64,000 nt of DNA. It comes from Clostridium_AD sp964467165 (GTDB lineage: Bacteria > Bacillota > Clostridia > Clostridiales > Clostridiaceae). The notes under the pieces were generated by a model. The model was not told the origin of the DNA and did no database searches. It worked only from the letters and a program-made list of their open reading frames with translations. Location: contig CAYXOL010000025.1 of NCBI GenBank assembly GCA_964467165.1, positions 1-64,000 of the forward strand. Reading direction: 5' to 3'. This document shows positions 22,335 to 32,212 of this stretch, piece after piece. Both the position numbers and the translations under genes were made by a program. The stretch's first letter is position 1, and each line of letters starts with the position of its first letter.

Positions 22335-23507
22335 ATGGATATTAAAGAACAAGCAATGCAAGCTCATAGAGAATGGAGAGGTAAAATTGAAGTGATTTCT
22401 ACAGTAGCTGTAAAGGATAGTAAGGATCTGTCTATAGCGTATACACCAGGAGTTGCAGAACCTTGTCTTCAAATTCAGAAAAATATAGATTTATCTTATG
22501 ATCTTACAAGAAGATGGAATCTTGTAGCCGTTGTAACAGATGGTACTGCTGTTTTAGGACTTGGGGATATTGGACCAGAGGCAGGGATGCCAGTAATGGA
22601 AGGAAAATGTGTATTATTTAAAACTTTTGGTGATGTTGATGCTTTCCCTCTTTGTATACGTTCTAAAAATGTGGATGAAATTGTAAGAACTGTTGAATTA
22701 CTTCAAGGTAGCTTTGGTGGAATTAATTTAGAGGATATAAGTGGACCTAGATGTTTTGAAATCGAAAGAAGACTAAAAGAAGTATGTGATATCCCAATTT
22801 TCCACGATGATCAACATGGAACAGCTGTTGTAGTTCTTGCCGGCATAATCAATTCTTTAAAAATAGTAAAGAAGGAACTTAAGAATATTAAGGTTGTAGT
22901 AAATGGTGCAGGTGCGGCTGGAGTTGCTGTAACAAAATTACTAATGAGTATGGGCGTAGCTGAAGTTATCATGTGTGATAGAAAGGGTTCCATCTATGAA
23001 GGAAGAGAAAATCTAGGCGGAGAAAAAGATTTAATGGCAAAAAATACAAATCATGCAAAACTAAAGGGCGAGTTAAAGGATATTATTGTAGGAGCAGACG
23101 TATTCTTAGGAGTATCAGATGCTAACTTACTAAGCCAAGATATGGTAAGAAGTATGGCAAAAGATGCAATTATATTTGCTATGGCAAATCCAAATCCAGA
23201 GATTTTACCTGCTTTAGCAAAAGAAGCTGGTGCAAGAGTTGTTGGTACTGGAAGATCAGATTATCCAAACCAAATTAACAATGTATTAGCATTCCCAGGA
23301 ATATTTAGAGGAACATTGGATGTTAGAGCAAGCGACATAAATGATGAGATGAAGATTGCAGCAGCAGTAGCTTTAGCGTCATTGGTTAGTGATGAAGACT
23401 TAAATGAAGAGTTTATTATTCCATTTGCATTTGATCCAAGAGTAGGCACAACTGTGGCTGAAGCAGTTAAAGATGCAGCTAGAAAATCTGGAGTAGCTAG
23501 AATATAA
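22335..23507 (+). CDS. NAD(P)-dependent malic enzyme
   Basis: The enzyme interconverts malate and pyruvate plus CO2 with NAD(P)H. At 390 residues it is the short bacterial form: an N-terminal catalytic domain with AYTPGVAEPC, TDGTAVLGLGDIGPEAGMPVMEGK and IFHDDQHGTAVVVLA (metal and Lys/Tyr residues), then a Rossmann domain with VVNGAGAAGVAV (about residues 188-199). It uses the ATG at 22335 behind AAAAGGGGA; an in-frame TTG at 22326 is too close to that site. Followed after 32 bases by fumarase genes, it gives a pyruvate-malate-fumarate route that could feed the fumarate reductase, or degrade malate in the other direction. Confidence 0.93.
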   Translation: MDIKEQAMQAHREWRGKIEVISTVAVKDSKDLSIAYTPGVAEPCLQIQKNIDLSYDLTRRWNLVAVVTDGTAVLGLGDIGPEAGMPVMEGKCVLFKTFGDVDAFPLCIRSKNVDEIVRTVELLQGSFGGINLEDISGPRCFEIERRLKEVCDIPIFHDDQHGTAVVVLAGIINSLKIVKKELKNIKVVVNGAGAAGVAVTKLLMSMGVAEVIMCDRKGSIYEGRENLGGEKDLMAKNTNHAKLKGELKDIIVGADVFLGVSDANLLSQDMVRSMAKDAIIFAMANPNPEILPALAKEAGARVVGTGRSDYPNQINNVLAFPGIFRGTLDVRASDINDEMKIAAAVALASLVSDEDLNEEFIIPFAFDPRVGTTVAEAVKDAARKSGVARI

Positions 23508-23539
23508 GAATTTAAAAATATTGGAAGGAGTTGTGGGTT

Positions 23540-24382
23540 ATGCGTAAAGTAGATGTAAAAGAAATTGAAATTGCTATAAAAGATATGAGTATAAAGACAA
23601 ATTTTTATGTGGGAGAAGATGTATTAGATGCATTTAATAAATCCCTAAAAACAGAAACATCTCCTGTAGGAAAAGATATTATAGCTAATTTGTTGAAAAA
23701 TGCTGAAATTGCAAAAAATGATCAAGTACCAATTTGCCAGGATACAGGTATGGCAGTAGTATTTGTAGAGGTGGGTCAAGAAGTACAGTTAATGGGGGGG
23801 AATATTACAGAAGCCATTAACGAAGGTGTACGACGTGGATATAAAGAGGGGTTTTTAAGAAAATCCGTTGTAGAAGACCCAATACATCGAAAAAATACAG
23901 GAGACAATACTCCTGCTGTAATCTATTATGATATTGTACCTGGAGATAAAGTTAAAGTAACATTAGCTCCAAAAGGTTTTGGAAGTGAAAATATGAGTAG
24001 ATTGAAAATGCTTAAACCATCAGATGGTTTAGACGGTGTACTCGATTTTGTTGTAGAAGCTGTTTCACTTGCAGGTCCAAATCCATGCCCACCTATTGTT
24101 GTAGGGGTTGGCATCGGAGGTACATCCGATAAAGCAATGTATCTTGCAAAGAAAGCATTAACAAGAGATATTGGTAGCCATAATGAAACAGAGCATTTAA
24201 AGGAAATTGAATTAACTTTATTAGAAAAAATTAATGCACTAGGAATAGGACCTCAAGGACTAGGAGGAAATACTACAGCTCTGGCTGTTAATGTGGAAGC
24301 TTTTGCAACACATATTGCTGGATTACCTGTAGCAGTAAATATTAACTGTCATGTAGCAAGACATGCAGTAACAATTATATAG
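23540..24382 (+). CDS. Fumarate hydratase class I, alpha subunit
   Basis: A 280-residue N-terminal-type subunit of the iron-sulfur fumarase/tartrate dehydratase family. The cluster cysteines appear in PICQDTGMAV (about residue 65), SLAGPNPCPPIVVG (about 184) and NINCHVARH near the C-terminus (about 270). The start is ATG 23540 with AAGGAG nine bases upstream; a TTG in frame at 23531 directly abuts that site. It pairs with the beta subunit 12 bases downstream. L-tartrate dehydratase alpha is the close alternative, but the malic enzyme next door favours fumarase. Confidence 0.9.
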   Translation: MRKVDVKEIEIAIKDMSIKTNFYVGEDVLDAFNKSLKTETSPVGKDIIANLLKNAEIAKNDQVPICQDTGMAVVFVEVGQEVQLMGGNITEAINEGVRRGYKEGFLRKSVVEDPIHRKNTGDNTPAVIYYDIVPGDKVKVTLAPKGFGSENMSRLKMLKPSDGLDGVLDFVVEAVSLAGPNPCPPIVVGVGIGGTSDKAMYLAKKALTRDIGSHNETEHLKEIELTLLEKINALGIGPQGLGGNTTALAVNVEAFATHIAGLPVAVNINCHVARHAVTII

Positions 24383-24394
24383 GGAGGTAAAAAC

Positions 24395-24946
24395 ATGGAA
24401 ATCAAACATATATCTACGCCTTTAACACAGGAAAAGTTGAAGGATTTGAAATCGGGAGATAGTGTATTAATATCAGGAACAATTTATACAGGTAGAGATG
24501 CAGCCCATCAGAGACTAGTAGATGCAATTAATAATGGTGACAAGTTACCCTTTGATCCCAAAGATGCCATTATATACTATGTAGGGCCTGCCCCAACTAA
24601 ACCTGGGAAGGTAATAGGATCTGCTGGTCCTACTACTAGTTATAGGATGGATGATTTGACTGTGCCACTATTAGAACTAGGACTTACTGGAATGATTGGA
24701 AAAGGGCTTAGAAATCAAACTGTGGTAGAATCAATGAAAAAAAATGGTGCTATATATTTTGCTGCAATTGGAGGAGCTGGAGCTCTTATTGCTAATACAA
24801 TAAAAGAATGCGAAATTATTGCTTTTGAAGATTTGGGACCAGAAGCCGTTCGAAAACTTACGGTAGTAGATTTTCCAGCTGTGGTTGTAATAGATTCAGA
24901 AGGAAACAATCTTTATGAAACAGAGAGAAAAAAATATCAAAAATAG
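24395..24946 (+). CDS. Fumarate hydratase class I, beta subunit
   Basis: A 183-residue beta subunit, matching the C-terminal swivelling domain of single-chain class I fumarase. Typical blocks are SGTIYTGRDAAHQRL, IYYVGPAPTKPGKVIGSAGPTTSYRMD and IGKGLRN, followed by IGGAGAL and FEDLGPEAVRKLTVVDFPAVV. It joins the alpha subunit to form the oxygen-sensitive [4Fe-4S] enzyme that interconverts malate and fumarate. An AGGGAGG ribosome site precedes the ATG. It is the last gene of the malic enzyme/fumarase unit, followed by a terminator. Confidence 0.9.
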   Translation: MEIKHISTPLTQEKLKDLKSGDSVLISGTIYTGRDAAHQRLVDAINNGDKLPFDPKDAIIYYVGPAPTKPGKVIGSAGPTTSYRMDDLTVPLLELGLTGMIGKGLRNQTVVESMKKNGAIYFAAIGGAGALIANTIKECEIIAFEDLGPEAVRKLTVVDFPAVVVIDSEGNNLYETERKKYQK

Positions 24947-24974
24947 GGGTTAATATCCTCTGCCTCCACCAGTA

Positions 24975-25010
24975 AAACCCACAACTAATTAAATAGTTGT
25001 GGGTTTGCTT
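24975..25010 (+). terminator. Terminator of the malic enzyme/fumarase unit
   Basis: A 13-bp perfect stem (24975-24987 with 24994-25006) ends in gggttt and a short T-rich tail. Its left arm and loop, aaacccacaactaatta, closely match the terminator after tagD at 43671-43705. Confidence 0.75.
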
Positions 25011-25061
25011 ATACCTTGGTGCTTGGGAATTGGATTTGAAAGTCCTAACTGCTGTTTATTG

Positions 25062-27110
25062 TTAAACCTTAAATTTTTCTATAAGTAGGTCCAAAGTCTG
25101 TGCTAAATTATAAAGCTCATTTGCTTGTGTTTTTACGTTTTGTATGTCATTTAATTGGTTAGATACACTAGCATTAACTTCTTGGGCGGCTGCTGCTGAC
25201 TGCTCAGATACAGCGGAAATATTGAATATATTAGAAGTAAGTATATCACTGTTTGCTGACATTGCTTCTAGGCTTTCATTCATTGACATGATTTTTTCAA
25301 TTATACTTTCAATAGATACATTTAACTTGACAAAACTTTGCTCTGTAAGAGAAACTGCTGAACTTTGATTTTCTACATTTAATTTAATACTATCCATATT
25401 TACTGCTGCGGTTTTAGTAGTATCTATAACTCTAGTAACTATATTTCTTATATTTTCAGCAGATGAACCAGACTGTTCAGCAAGTTTTCTAACTTCTTCA
25501 GCAACTACAGCAAAGCCCTTTCCAGATTCTCCTGCTCTGGCAGCTTCTATAGCAGCATTTAAAGCTAATAGGTTAGTTTGAGTGGAAATGTTTAATATTG
25601 TACTTAGTATTTGACCAATATCTTCTGTCTCTTTTACTAATACTCCAATACTTTCAGCAATCTGTGAAACACCATTTATAGTGTTTTCATTTTTTGTTTT
25701 AAGCTCTTTAAATGCAATCATTGTCTTTTCGCTACTAGTTTCCATCTCTTGGCTTTCTATATTTATATGGCTATTATATTCTTTGATTTTGGATAAGCTA
25801 TTACTAAATTCAGTTGCGACTTCAGAGGCTCTGTCTGTTTCTGAAGCTTGATCCTGAATACCTCTTGAAATTTCATCGATGACTCTTGCTATTTCTTCAG
25901 AAGAAGAAGTAACCTCATCAGCTTGCATTGTAAGGTTTTCAGAAAAACTTAACACATTAACAGAGGAGTCTTTAATTGATACAACTAGAGTTTTAAAGCT
26001 AGAAATCATATTAGAAAATCTTTTTCCTAATTCTCCAAGTTCATCAGAAGTATTTATATTTGTAAATGTAGTCAAATCACCAGATTCACCTTTTTTCATA
26101 GCTTCCTTTAGTTGATTAATTGGACTTGTTATATTTTTAGAAACACGTAAACCTACAAATAAAGCAGATATAATAAATATAATGAATAGGGCGGACAGTA
26201 TCAGAATCAAAGAAAGAATTTTAGAATTTATCTCATTGGTATCCATCATTCCAATTAGCTTCCATCCAGATTTTTCGTTGCTTAGGGAATAAATAAACTT
26301 ATTTGTACCAAGAAACTTTGCTTGTACAGAATTAGTTTTTTCATTCATTATTGGTTTCATCCAGGATACTTCAGTTTTATCTATAAAAGCATTTGCTATC
26401 TTCTCATCTTTTGTATCAGCGTTAGTATTTACTCTATCAGGATTTAGGTTTTTTTCTAATAAATCTTTATTCTTAGTGGCTAATACTATACCTGTTCTAT
26501 CTATAAGTACTATTTCACCAGTTTTTTCAATCTTGGTATTGCTAAAAAGTTGAGCAATATTAGTTATGTCAATATCTATACCAGCAACCCCTATTGGTTT
26601 TCCGGAGTCATCTAATATAGTTTTTGTAGCTGTTACCACCATCTTTCCAGTTGCTATATCCTTATAGGCATCCTGCCAAAGTACTTTATCATTGGAAATT
26701 GTATCTTTATACCAGGATTTCATTGTTGGATTATAACCTTCTGGAAGACTTGTTTTAGGAAATATATACATGCTTTTGTTATTAGTTGCAACATAAACAT
26801 TTAATATTTTGGGATTACTTTTAATTATTCCGTTAAGTTCCTTTTCTACTAAAGTACCATTTGGATTTGAAAGGGCAGCCTTTGCTATGGAGTTTTCTGT
26901 TAGTTGAGATAAGGCCACTTCATAGGCATTATAATTTTCATCTATAACATTATTTACACCTGTTACAGATTTCTCCATAGAGCTAATATAAGAGTCTTTA
27001 AGGTTATTATAAAGTATTACATTTGAAATAATACCCGTAATACACATAGGAACTACGATTATTAATAAAAAGGTTGTTACAAGTTTTTTATGAATAGTTT
27101 TAAATTTCAT
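25062..27110 (-). CDS. Methyl-accepting chemotaxis protein with Cache sensor
   Basis: This 682-residue transmembrane receptor has TM1 at about 10-32, an extracytoplasmic double-Cache domain (about 35-295, with the PAS-like stretch VLWQDAYKDIATGKMVVTATKTILDDSGKPIGVAGIDID), TM2 at about 300-322, a HAMP domain, and a signalling domain whose hairpin tip reads TQTNLLALNAAIEAARAGESGKGFAVVAEEVRKLAEQ. Ligands of such Cache domains are often amino or organic acids; with a C4-acid pathway next door a dicarboxylate is conceivable but unproven. It is transcribed alone, against the operon to its left. An imperfect inverted repeat (27127-27140 with 27148-27160) lies just upstream. Confidence 0.93.
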   Translation of the reverse strand: MKFKTIHKKLVTTFLLIIVVPMCITGIISNVILYNNLKDSYISSMEKSVTGVNNVIDENYNAYEVALSQLTENSIAKAALSNPNGTLVEKELNGIIKSNPKILNVYVATNNKSMYIFPKTSLPEGYNPTMKSWYKDTISNDKVLWQDAYKDIATGKMVVTATKTILDDSGKPIGVAGIDIDITNIAQLFSNTKIEKTGEIVLIDRTGIVLATKNKDLLEKNLNPDRVNTNADTKDEKIANAFIDKTEVSWMKPIMNEKTNSVQAKFLGTNKFIYSLSNEKSGWKLIGMMDTNEINSKILSLILILSALFIIFIISALFVGLRVSKNITSPINQLKEAMKKGESGDLTTFTNINTSDELGELGKRFSNMISSFKTLVVSIKDSSVNVLSFSENLTMQADEVTSSSEEIARVIDEISRGIQDQASETDRASEVATEFSNSLSKIKEYNSHINIESQEMETSSEKTMIAFKELKTKNENTINGVSQIAESIGVLVKETEDIGQILSTILNISTQTNLLALNAAIEAARAGESGKGFAVVAEEVRKLAEQSGSSAENIRNIVTRVIDTTKTAAVNMDSIKLNVENQSSAVSLTEQSFVKLNVSIESIIEKIMSMNESLEAMSANSDILTSNIFNISAVSEQSAAAAQEVNASVSNQLNDIQNVKTQANELYNLAQTLDLLIEKFKV

Positions 27111-27427
27111 TTATTTTCCTCCTAAATACAATTTCATTACTATCATCGTAGTGAATTGTAAAGACTAAAGGGGGAAAATGAAAATAAAGTCGAAAATACA
27201 TACGTTTTAGCAGAATTAAAATCAGAGTTATTAGACATAAGTAGAATAAAAGCAAAAACTGTAGGATACAGTTCTTGCTTTTTGATTTTAGAAATAATAT
27301 TATATATTAATAAGGATTAGTGATAATTACATAATCAATATATGTAAATGCCATATTAATATATGAATAATTTGAAAATTAATTGTATACGTATTTACAC
27401 TAGATATAGATGAAAGGTTGTAAGAAA
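27111..27427. other. Divergent intergenic region
   Basis: It contains an inverted repeat near the receptor start (27127-27160) and a 15-bp hairpin with one mismatch (27248-27262 with 27268-27282) followed by tttttgatttt on the plus strand, which looks like an intrinsic terminator although no gene ends here. A frame of about 40 codons (27180-27319) without start codon overlaps it; it may be the tail of a lost gene, but I do not recognise it. Confidence 0.45.
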
Positions 27428-28717
27428 ATGAACTCAACATTTGAATTTTCAGAATTAGTTTTTAGTATAACTGAGACCATAGACCTAGTAAGCCCAATTG
27501 TCTCTAACCACCATAAATTAGTAGCATATATTTCATATTCTCTAGGAAAGCAATTAAAATTATCTAATCATGAACAGATTAAATTAGAAATTGCTGGCTC
27601 ATTACATGATATTGGAGGATTAACACTTAAAGAAAGGCTTACACCGACTGAATTTGAATATAAGGATTTAGATTTCCACGCTGAAAAAGGATATCTATTA
27701 ATAAAGGACTTAAAACCATATTTAGGAATTGCCCAAATGATACGCTATCATCATAATAGTTGGCTTAATGGAAATTGTATAGGTGTTAGTAATGAAAAAA
27801 TCCCTTTTGGAAGTCATGTATTAAATTTAGCTGACCGCATTTCTGTATTAATTAAGGAAAAAGATAAAAATATCCTAAATTCAGTTGATGAAATAAGGGG
27901 AAAAATAATTGAAAGAAAGGGAGATATATTTCATCCTAAAATAGTTGACGCATTCATGGAAATATCAAAAAAAGATAGTTTTTGGCTAGGTACTCAATAT
28001 CTGGATACTCCAAATTTTATCACCCAAAAGGATATTATTGATTTTGGTGATTTTAGCCATTACGACTTTGAAAATTTTATGATATTTATGAGCCGGTTGG
28101 TAGATTTTAAAAGCCGATTTACAGCATCACATTCTTCCTCAGTAGCTGCTTGCGCTGAACTTATTGCTAAATATGCAGGATTTAGTGAAGATGAGACTAG
28201 AGTTATAAAATATGCAGGCTATATTCATGATCTAGGTAAATTGGCTATACCAACTGAAATACTGGAAAAGTCAGGGCCACTATCAAAAGAAGAATTTGCT
28301 TTAATGCGAACGCATGCATACCATACTAATAGAGTTTTAGCAAATGTAAGTGGTTTTGAAACTATAAGAATGTGGGGGTCACTCCATCATGAAAAATTAA
28401 ATGGAAAAGGATATCCTTTCGGGATGAAAGATGAAGAAATTTCTTTAGGTTCCAGGATTATGGCAGTTGCAGATATATTTACTGCTATAAGAGAAAAAAG
28501 GCCCTATAGGGATTCAATGACAAAAGAAAACACAATAAATGTTTTAGTAGCAATGGCTGATAATTATGAAATAGATAAAAATCTCGTTGAAATAATAAAA
28601 ATTAATTTTGATGAACTGGATATTTTTAGAGAAAAGGCACATCAGCAGACACTATGTGAATATGAAAAATTTATTAATGAAGTTGCAGAAAATAAAAACA
28701 GTAGACTAAATTCATAA
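27428..28717 (+). CDS. Tandem HD/HD-GYP domain protein (putative c-di-GMP phosphodiesterase)
   Basis: Two HD domains share 429 residues. The first (about 15-165) has SLHDIGGL, HAEKG and IRYHH. The second (about 225-400) has IHDLGKLAIPTEIL, HAYHTNRVL, LHHEKLNGKGYPFGM and DIFTAIREKRPYR, so the HD pair and GYP signature are intact. HD-GYP domains hydrolyse cyclic di-GMP, sometimes other cyclic nucleotides. No receiver or membrane segment is present. The chosen ATG at 27428 has an AAAGG site; ATG 27410 lacks one. A truncated paralogue lies at 9265-9843. Confidence 0.88.
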   Translation: MNSTFEFSELVFSITETIDLVSPIVSNHHKLVAYISYSLGKQLKLSNHEQIKLEIAGSLHDIGGLTLKERLTPTEFEYKDLDFHAEKGYLLIKDLKPYLGIAQMIRYHHNSWLNGNCIGVSNEKIPFGSHVLNLADRISVLIKEKDKNILNSVDEIRGKIIERKGDIFHPKIVDAFMEISKKDSFWLGTQYLDTPNFITQKDIIDFGDFSHYDFENFMIFMSRLVDFKSRFTASHSSSVAACAELIAKYAGFSEDETRVIKYAGYIHDLGKLAIPTEILEKSGPLSKEEFALMRTHAYHTNRVLANVSGFETIRMWGSLHHEKLNGKGYPFGMKDEEISLGSRIMAVADIFTAIREKRPYRDSMTKENTINVLVAMADNYEIDKNLVEIIKINFDELDIFREKAHQQTLCEYEKFINEVAENKNSRLNS

Positions 28718-29181
28718 ATTAATATAATACTAGTATATTTAATATATGAAAAATAATAAGAAAATAACTTATGGAGAATCAAATAATCTGAATTTAAAAG
28801 TTTTAGTAACCTTAAGTAGAGCTATTTAGGTAGTTTACAAAAGATGAATTAAGATATAAAGGATCATGCAAAGATAATAGTTTGTATGATCCTTTTTTAT
28901 TTTGACTTTTTAGCACATAGTAACCGGTAAATACTAAATTAATTAAATCTAGTGTTTAGAGTTAAGTCAAATCAGAGGCTTAGGTTTAAATTTAATAATA
29001 TTTCTAAAAATTTAATCAATTATTACAAAATTATGTATAAAAAGATATATTTCGATAGTTTTTTTAAAAATGTGAAGGAATTATGAAGTAAATGTAGAAT
29101 ACAATCAAGTTGTATTTTTTATTAAGCATTATAGCTTAGAAGATAATGATTTAATAGATATAGGCCACGGAGGTGGGTAAG
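28718..29181 (+). other. Intergenic region before cheA
   Basis: Besides the terminator at 28858-28899 it contains a small hairpin (aatacaa/ttgtatt at about 29099-29117) followed by ttttatt. I see no clear sigma-A or sigma-D promoter, no riboswitch and no convincing gene. Confidence 0.5.
28858..28899 (+). terminator. Terminator of HD-GYP gene
   Basis: A 15-bp stem with one mismatch (28858-28872 with 28881-28895) runs into TTTTTTATTTT. Confidence 0.85.
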
Positions 29182-31683
29182 TTGATAAATGAAGAGTTAA
29201 CAAATGATTTTATTGAAGAAGCAATGATGCATATTAAAACTATAGAGAAGAAAATATTGCAATTAGTAGAAAATAAGAAGGATTCAGAAGCAATAAATGA
29301 GATATTTAGGGCTGTACATAGTATCAAGGGCGCAGCAGGTTTTTTTAAGTTCCATAAAATAGTTAAGTTGTCACATTCTATAGAAAGTCTATTTGGAGAA
29401 ATTAGAAATAATACTTATAGCATATGTGAAAGAGACATTGATATACTACTCTCCGCTAATGATTATTTAAAGTTACTTGTTGAAAATATAAGTAATACTG
29501 AAAGTATAGATATATCACAAACTATAATTAGCTTAGAAAAAATTCTGAAAAAGGGTGATCTGAATATAAATCAAGGTGAAATAAATATTGACGCAGTTTT
29601 AAATTTAAATCTTACAGATCCAAAGATAATTCCATTTAAAATTCAAGATGCTATTATTGAAAAATCAAAAAAACGTGGTCATATGTTTTATGAGATTATA
29701 ATCAATATAAATGAAGACTTAGAAGAAAGTCATCAAACCATGGATGAGTTCATGAAAATCTTAGAATCTATTGGCGAAATAATTGATTCCTATACAAGTA
29801 AGAAAACATATTTAAAGCTTAGTGATGCAGATGAGCAAATAACACATATACTTATATCTTCTGTATTAGAAAAAAGTTTAGTATCCTTAGCAATAAATTT
29901 ACAAGAGAGTAAAATACATGATTTTCGTGCGGATGATTTTTTGCAAAAGATAGAAGAGGCTGAGCACACTCCACTAGTGAATGAAGTGAAAACATTAAAA
30001 AATAATTATAAAGAAGAAAGTATAAGAGTAAGGGTAAGTTTATTAAATGAACTCTTAAATTTAACAGGCGAATTGGTTCTTGGAAGAAACCAGTTACTTA
30101 GAACTATGGAAAAACATAAAAGCGATATTCAAGGAATGGATAGAATAATGCAAAATATAGATCATATAACATCTAGTTTACAAGGGAAGATAATGCAAAC
30201 TAGAATGCAGCCTTTAGTAAATGTTTTTGATAAATTTCCAAGAATAATAAGGGATTTGTCAAAAAGTTTAAATAAAGAAATCAATTTAGAAGTTCAAGGT
30301 GGAGAGGTAGAGCTTGATAAGTCTATAATAGAAGTTTTAGTAGATCCATTACTCCATCTTGTTAGAAATGCTGCAGATCATGGGCTAGAAACCTCTAAGC
30401 AAAGAAAATTAGCTGGAAAGACACAGCATGGAACTATAAAATTAAATGCCTACCATAAATCTGGGTTTGTAATAATAGACGTAATTGATGATGGAAAAGG
30501 TATTGATTTAGAAAAAGTAAAAAGTACAGCATTAGACAATGAAATTGTTTCTTCAGCAGAACTTTTAAATATGAGCGAAAAAGAAATTATAGAACTTATT
30601 TTAAAGCCAGGCTTTTCTACATCTGAAAATATAACTAATATATCTGGACGTGGGGTAGGAATGGATGTGGTTAAAACTAATATTAAAAAAATGGGAGGCA
30701 ATATTGAGATATATTCGGTTAAGAATAAGGAAACCAACATAAGGTTAATAATACCTCTTACTCTTGCCATAATCTCTGCACTTATAGTAGAGAGCAGTAA
30801 TCAAAAATTTGCATTACCACAAGTCAATATTAAAGAAATAGTTAGAATTGTTCCAAAAGATAAGAATGAAAAATTAGAATATATAAGTGGAAGGTTAGTT
30901 CTAAGACTTAGAGAGAAATTATTACCTATTGTTAACTTGTCGGAGGTATTAACAAGTGACAGGATGGATATAAGTAATTGTAAAAAAATAATTCGAATCC
31001 TTGTAGTGAAAATTGGATTTAAGGAATTTGGTCTAATGGTGGATGAAATTTACGATGGTGAAGAGATTATAGTGAAATCATTACCAAAGTATATTAAGGA
31101 TTCAGAGTGTTATTCTGGAGTTACAATTTTAGGGGACGGAAAAGTTGCCATGATCCTTGATATAAATAGCATTGCGCAAAAAGCTAAACTTAAATTAACT
31201 AATGAAATAGCTAATAAAAACAATGATGAAAAATATGAAAAACTAACGCAAAAAAGTAAGGAAAATAAAATAATTCTATTTAAATGTTCTAAGCATGAAA
31301 CATTGGCAATGGAAGTATCCATAGTGGAAAAGGTAGAGGAAATCCAATATAGCAACATTGAACTTATAGGAAATGAAGAATATGTGAAGATAAAGAAAAA
31401 AATATTTAAAGTGATTAGGCCATCAAATTATATTCCTATAAGCAAGGGTGAAAATCTTAACGAAAGACACTATATAATAATTCTTAAAGGCAACAAGTCG
31501 GTAGGAATACTTATTAATAAAATATGTGATACTACCCAAATAGATATAAATACAAATCTAAATGTTGATAGTATAAAATTAAAAGGTATAGCTGGAAGTT
31601 CAGTTATAGACAATAAAATAGTTTTATTAGTAGATATTAATGAGTTATTAGAAATGGCTTTAGGGGAAAAAAATAAAGCATAA
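29182..31683 (+). CDS. cheA: Chemotaxis histidine kinase CheA with two CheW domains
   Basis: An 833-residue CheA. Order of domains: HPt with phospho-acceptor H46 in VHSIKGAAGFF; a poorly conserved linker/P2 region (about 130-270); dimerisation helices with ELVLGRNQLLRTM; HATPase with HLVRNAADHGLE (N box), DDGKGI (G1) and ISGRGVGMDVVK (G2); then a first CheW-like domain (about 525-665) and, unusually, a second one (about 690-830) ending VLLVDINELLEMALG. Most CheA proteins carry a single CheW domain. A TTG at 29182 follows GGAGGTGG at normal spacing; the GTG at 29173 lies inside that site. It heads the chemotaxis cluster. Confidence 0.93.
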   Translation: MINEELTNDFIEEAMMHIKTIEKKILQLVENKKDSEAINEIFRAVHSIKGAAGFFKFHKIVKLSHSIESLFGEIRNNTYSICERDIDILLSANDYLKLLVENISNTESIDISQTIISLEKILKKGDLNINQGEINIDAVLNLNLTDPKIIPFKIQDAIIEKSKKRGHMFYEIIININEDLEESHQTMDEFMKILESIGEIIDSYTSKKTYLKLSDADEQITHILISSVLEKSLVSLAINLQESKIHDFRADDFLQKIEEAEHTPLVNEVKTLKNNYKEESIRVRVSLLNELLNLTGELVLGRNQLLRTMEKHKSDIQGMDRIMQNIDHITSSLQGKIMQTRMQPLVNVFDKFPRIIRDLSKSLNKEINLEVQGGEVELDKSIIEVLVDPLLHLVRNAADHGLETSKQRKLAGKTQHGTIKLNAYHKSGFVIIDVIDDGKGIDLEKVKSTALDNEIVSSAELLNMSEKEIIELILKPGFSTSENITNISGRGVGMDVVKTNIKKMGGNIEIYSVKNKETNIRLIIPLTLAIISALIVESSNQKFALPQVNIKEIVRIVPKDKNEKLEYISGRLVLRLREKLLPIVNLSEVLTSDRMDISNCKKIIRILVVKIGFKEFGLMVDEIYDGEEIIVKSLPKYIKDSECYSGVTILGDGKVAMILDINSIAQKAKLKLTNEIANKNNDEKYEKLTQKSKENKIILFKCSKHETLAMEVSIVEKVEEIQYSNIELIGNEEYVKIKKKIFKVIRPSNYIPISKGENLNERHYIIILKGNKSVGILINKICDTTQIDINTNLNVDSIKLKGIAGSSVIDNKIVLLVDINELLEMALGEKNKA

Positions 31684-31696
31684 AGAAGGGTACATA

Positions 31697-32125
31697 ATGA
31701 AGAAAATTTTAACGTTTTATATAGCGGGTGAACTTTTGGGTATAGATGTAAATCTAGTAAAAGAGATAACCCGGAACGTGGAATATACACCCTTATTAAA
31801 TGGAAAAAAACATATTAAAGGGTTAATGAACTTAAGAGGAAATATTGTTACTATATTTGACCTAGAAAAAACATTAGGAAAAAAAACTGATAGTGAAGTT
31901 AAAAAGTTACAATGCCTAGTATTAAAATCAGATGATAACCAGCAACTAGGGTTTTTAGTGGACAAGACAGAAGATGTTATAGATGTAAAGAAAAAAAGTT
32001 TTTGTAAGCTACCAGAAGATATTATTGAGGCAAAGAAAAGTTTTATAAGTGATGTGATAAAGGAGCAGGGTCAGCTGCTTAAAATATTAGATTTACATAA
32101 AATATTTCAAGTAGAAAATTTTTAG
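31697..32125 (+). CDS. cheW: Chemotaxis coupling protein CheW
   Basis: A 142-residue single CheW domain: FYIAGELLGIDVNLVKEITRNVEYTPLLNGKKHIKGLMNLRGNIVTIFDLEKTLG covers the first sub-barrel, and the rest completes the second. CheW links receptors to CheA. It lies 13 bases after cheA with a GAAGGG ribosome site and 87 bases before a receptor gene. Confidence 0.93.
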   Translation: MKKILTFYIAGELLGIDVNLVKEITRNVEYTPLLNGKKHIKGLMNLRGNIVTIFDLEKTLGKKTDSEVKKLQCLVLKSDDNQQLGFLVDKTEDVIDVKKKSFCKLPEDIIEAKKSFISDVIKEQGQLLKILDLHKIFQVENF

Positions 32126-32212
32126 GAAATAAACAATTTACTATATTTGAGTTTTGAAAAAAAATTATTAATAATGGTTTTATACTATATAAAGTAGCAA
32201 GGAGGATGACAA

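Noticed and set aside
27180..27319. A start-less frame of about 45 codons between the Cache receptor and the HD-GYP gene
   Set aside because: No start codon, no recognisable motif, and it overlaps a terminator-like hairpin. It could be a gene tail but cannot be supported.
29000..29060. Possible sigma-D promoter (TAAA and CGATA elements) before cheA
   Set aside because: The distance between the elements does not fit the consensus of about 15 bp, so it is not listed.
28718..29172. Search for a cyclic di-GMP (GEMM) riboswitch ahead of the che operon
   Set aside because: The conserved core elements of the motif are not visible in this gap.
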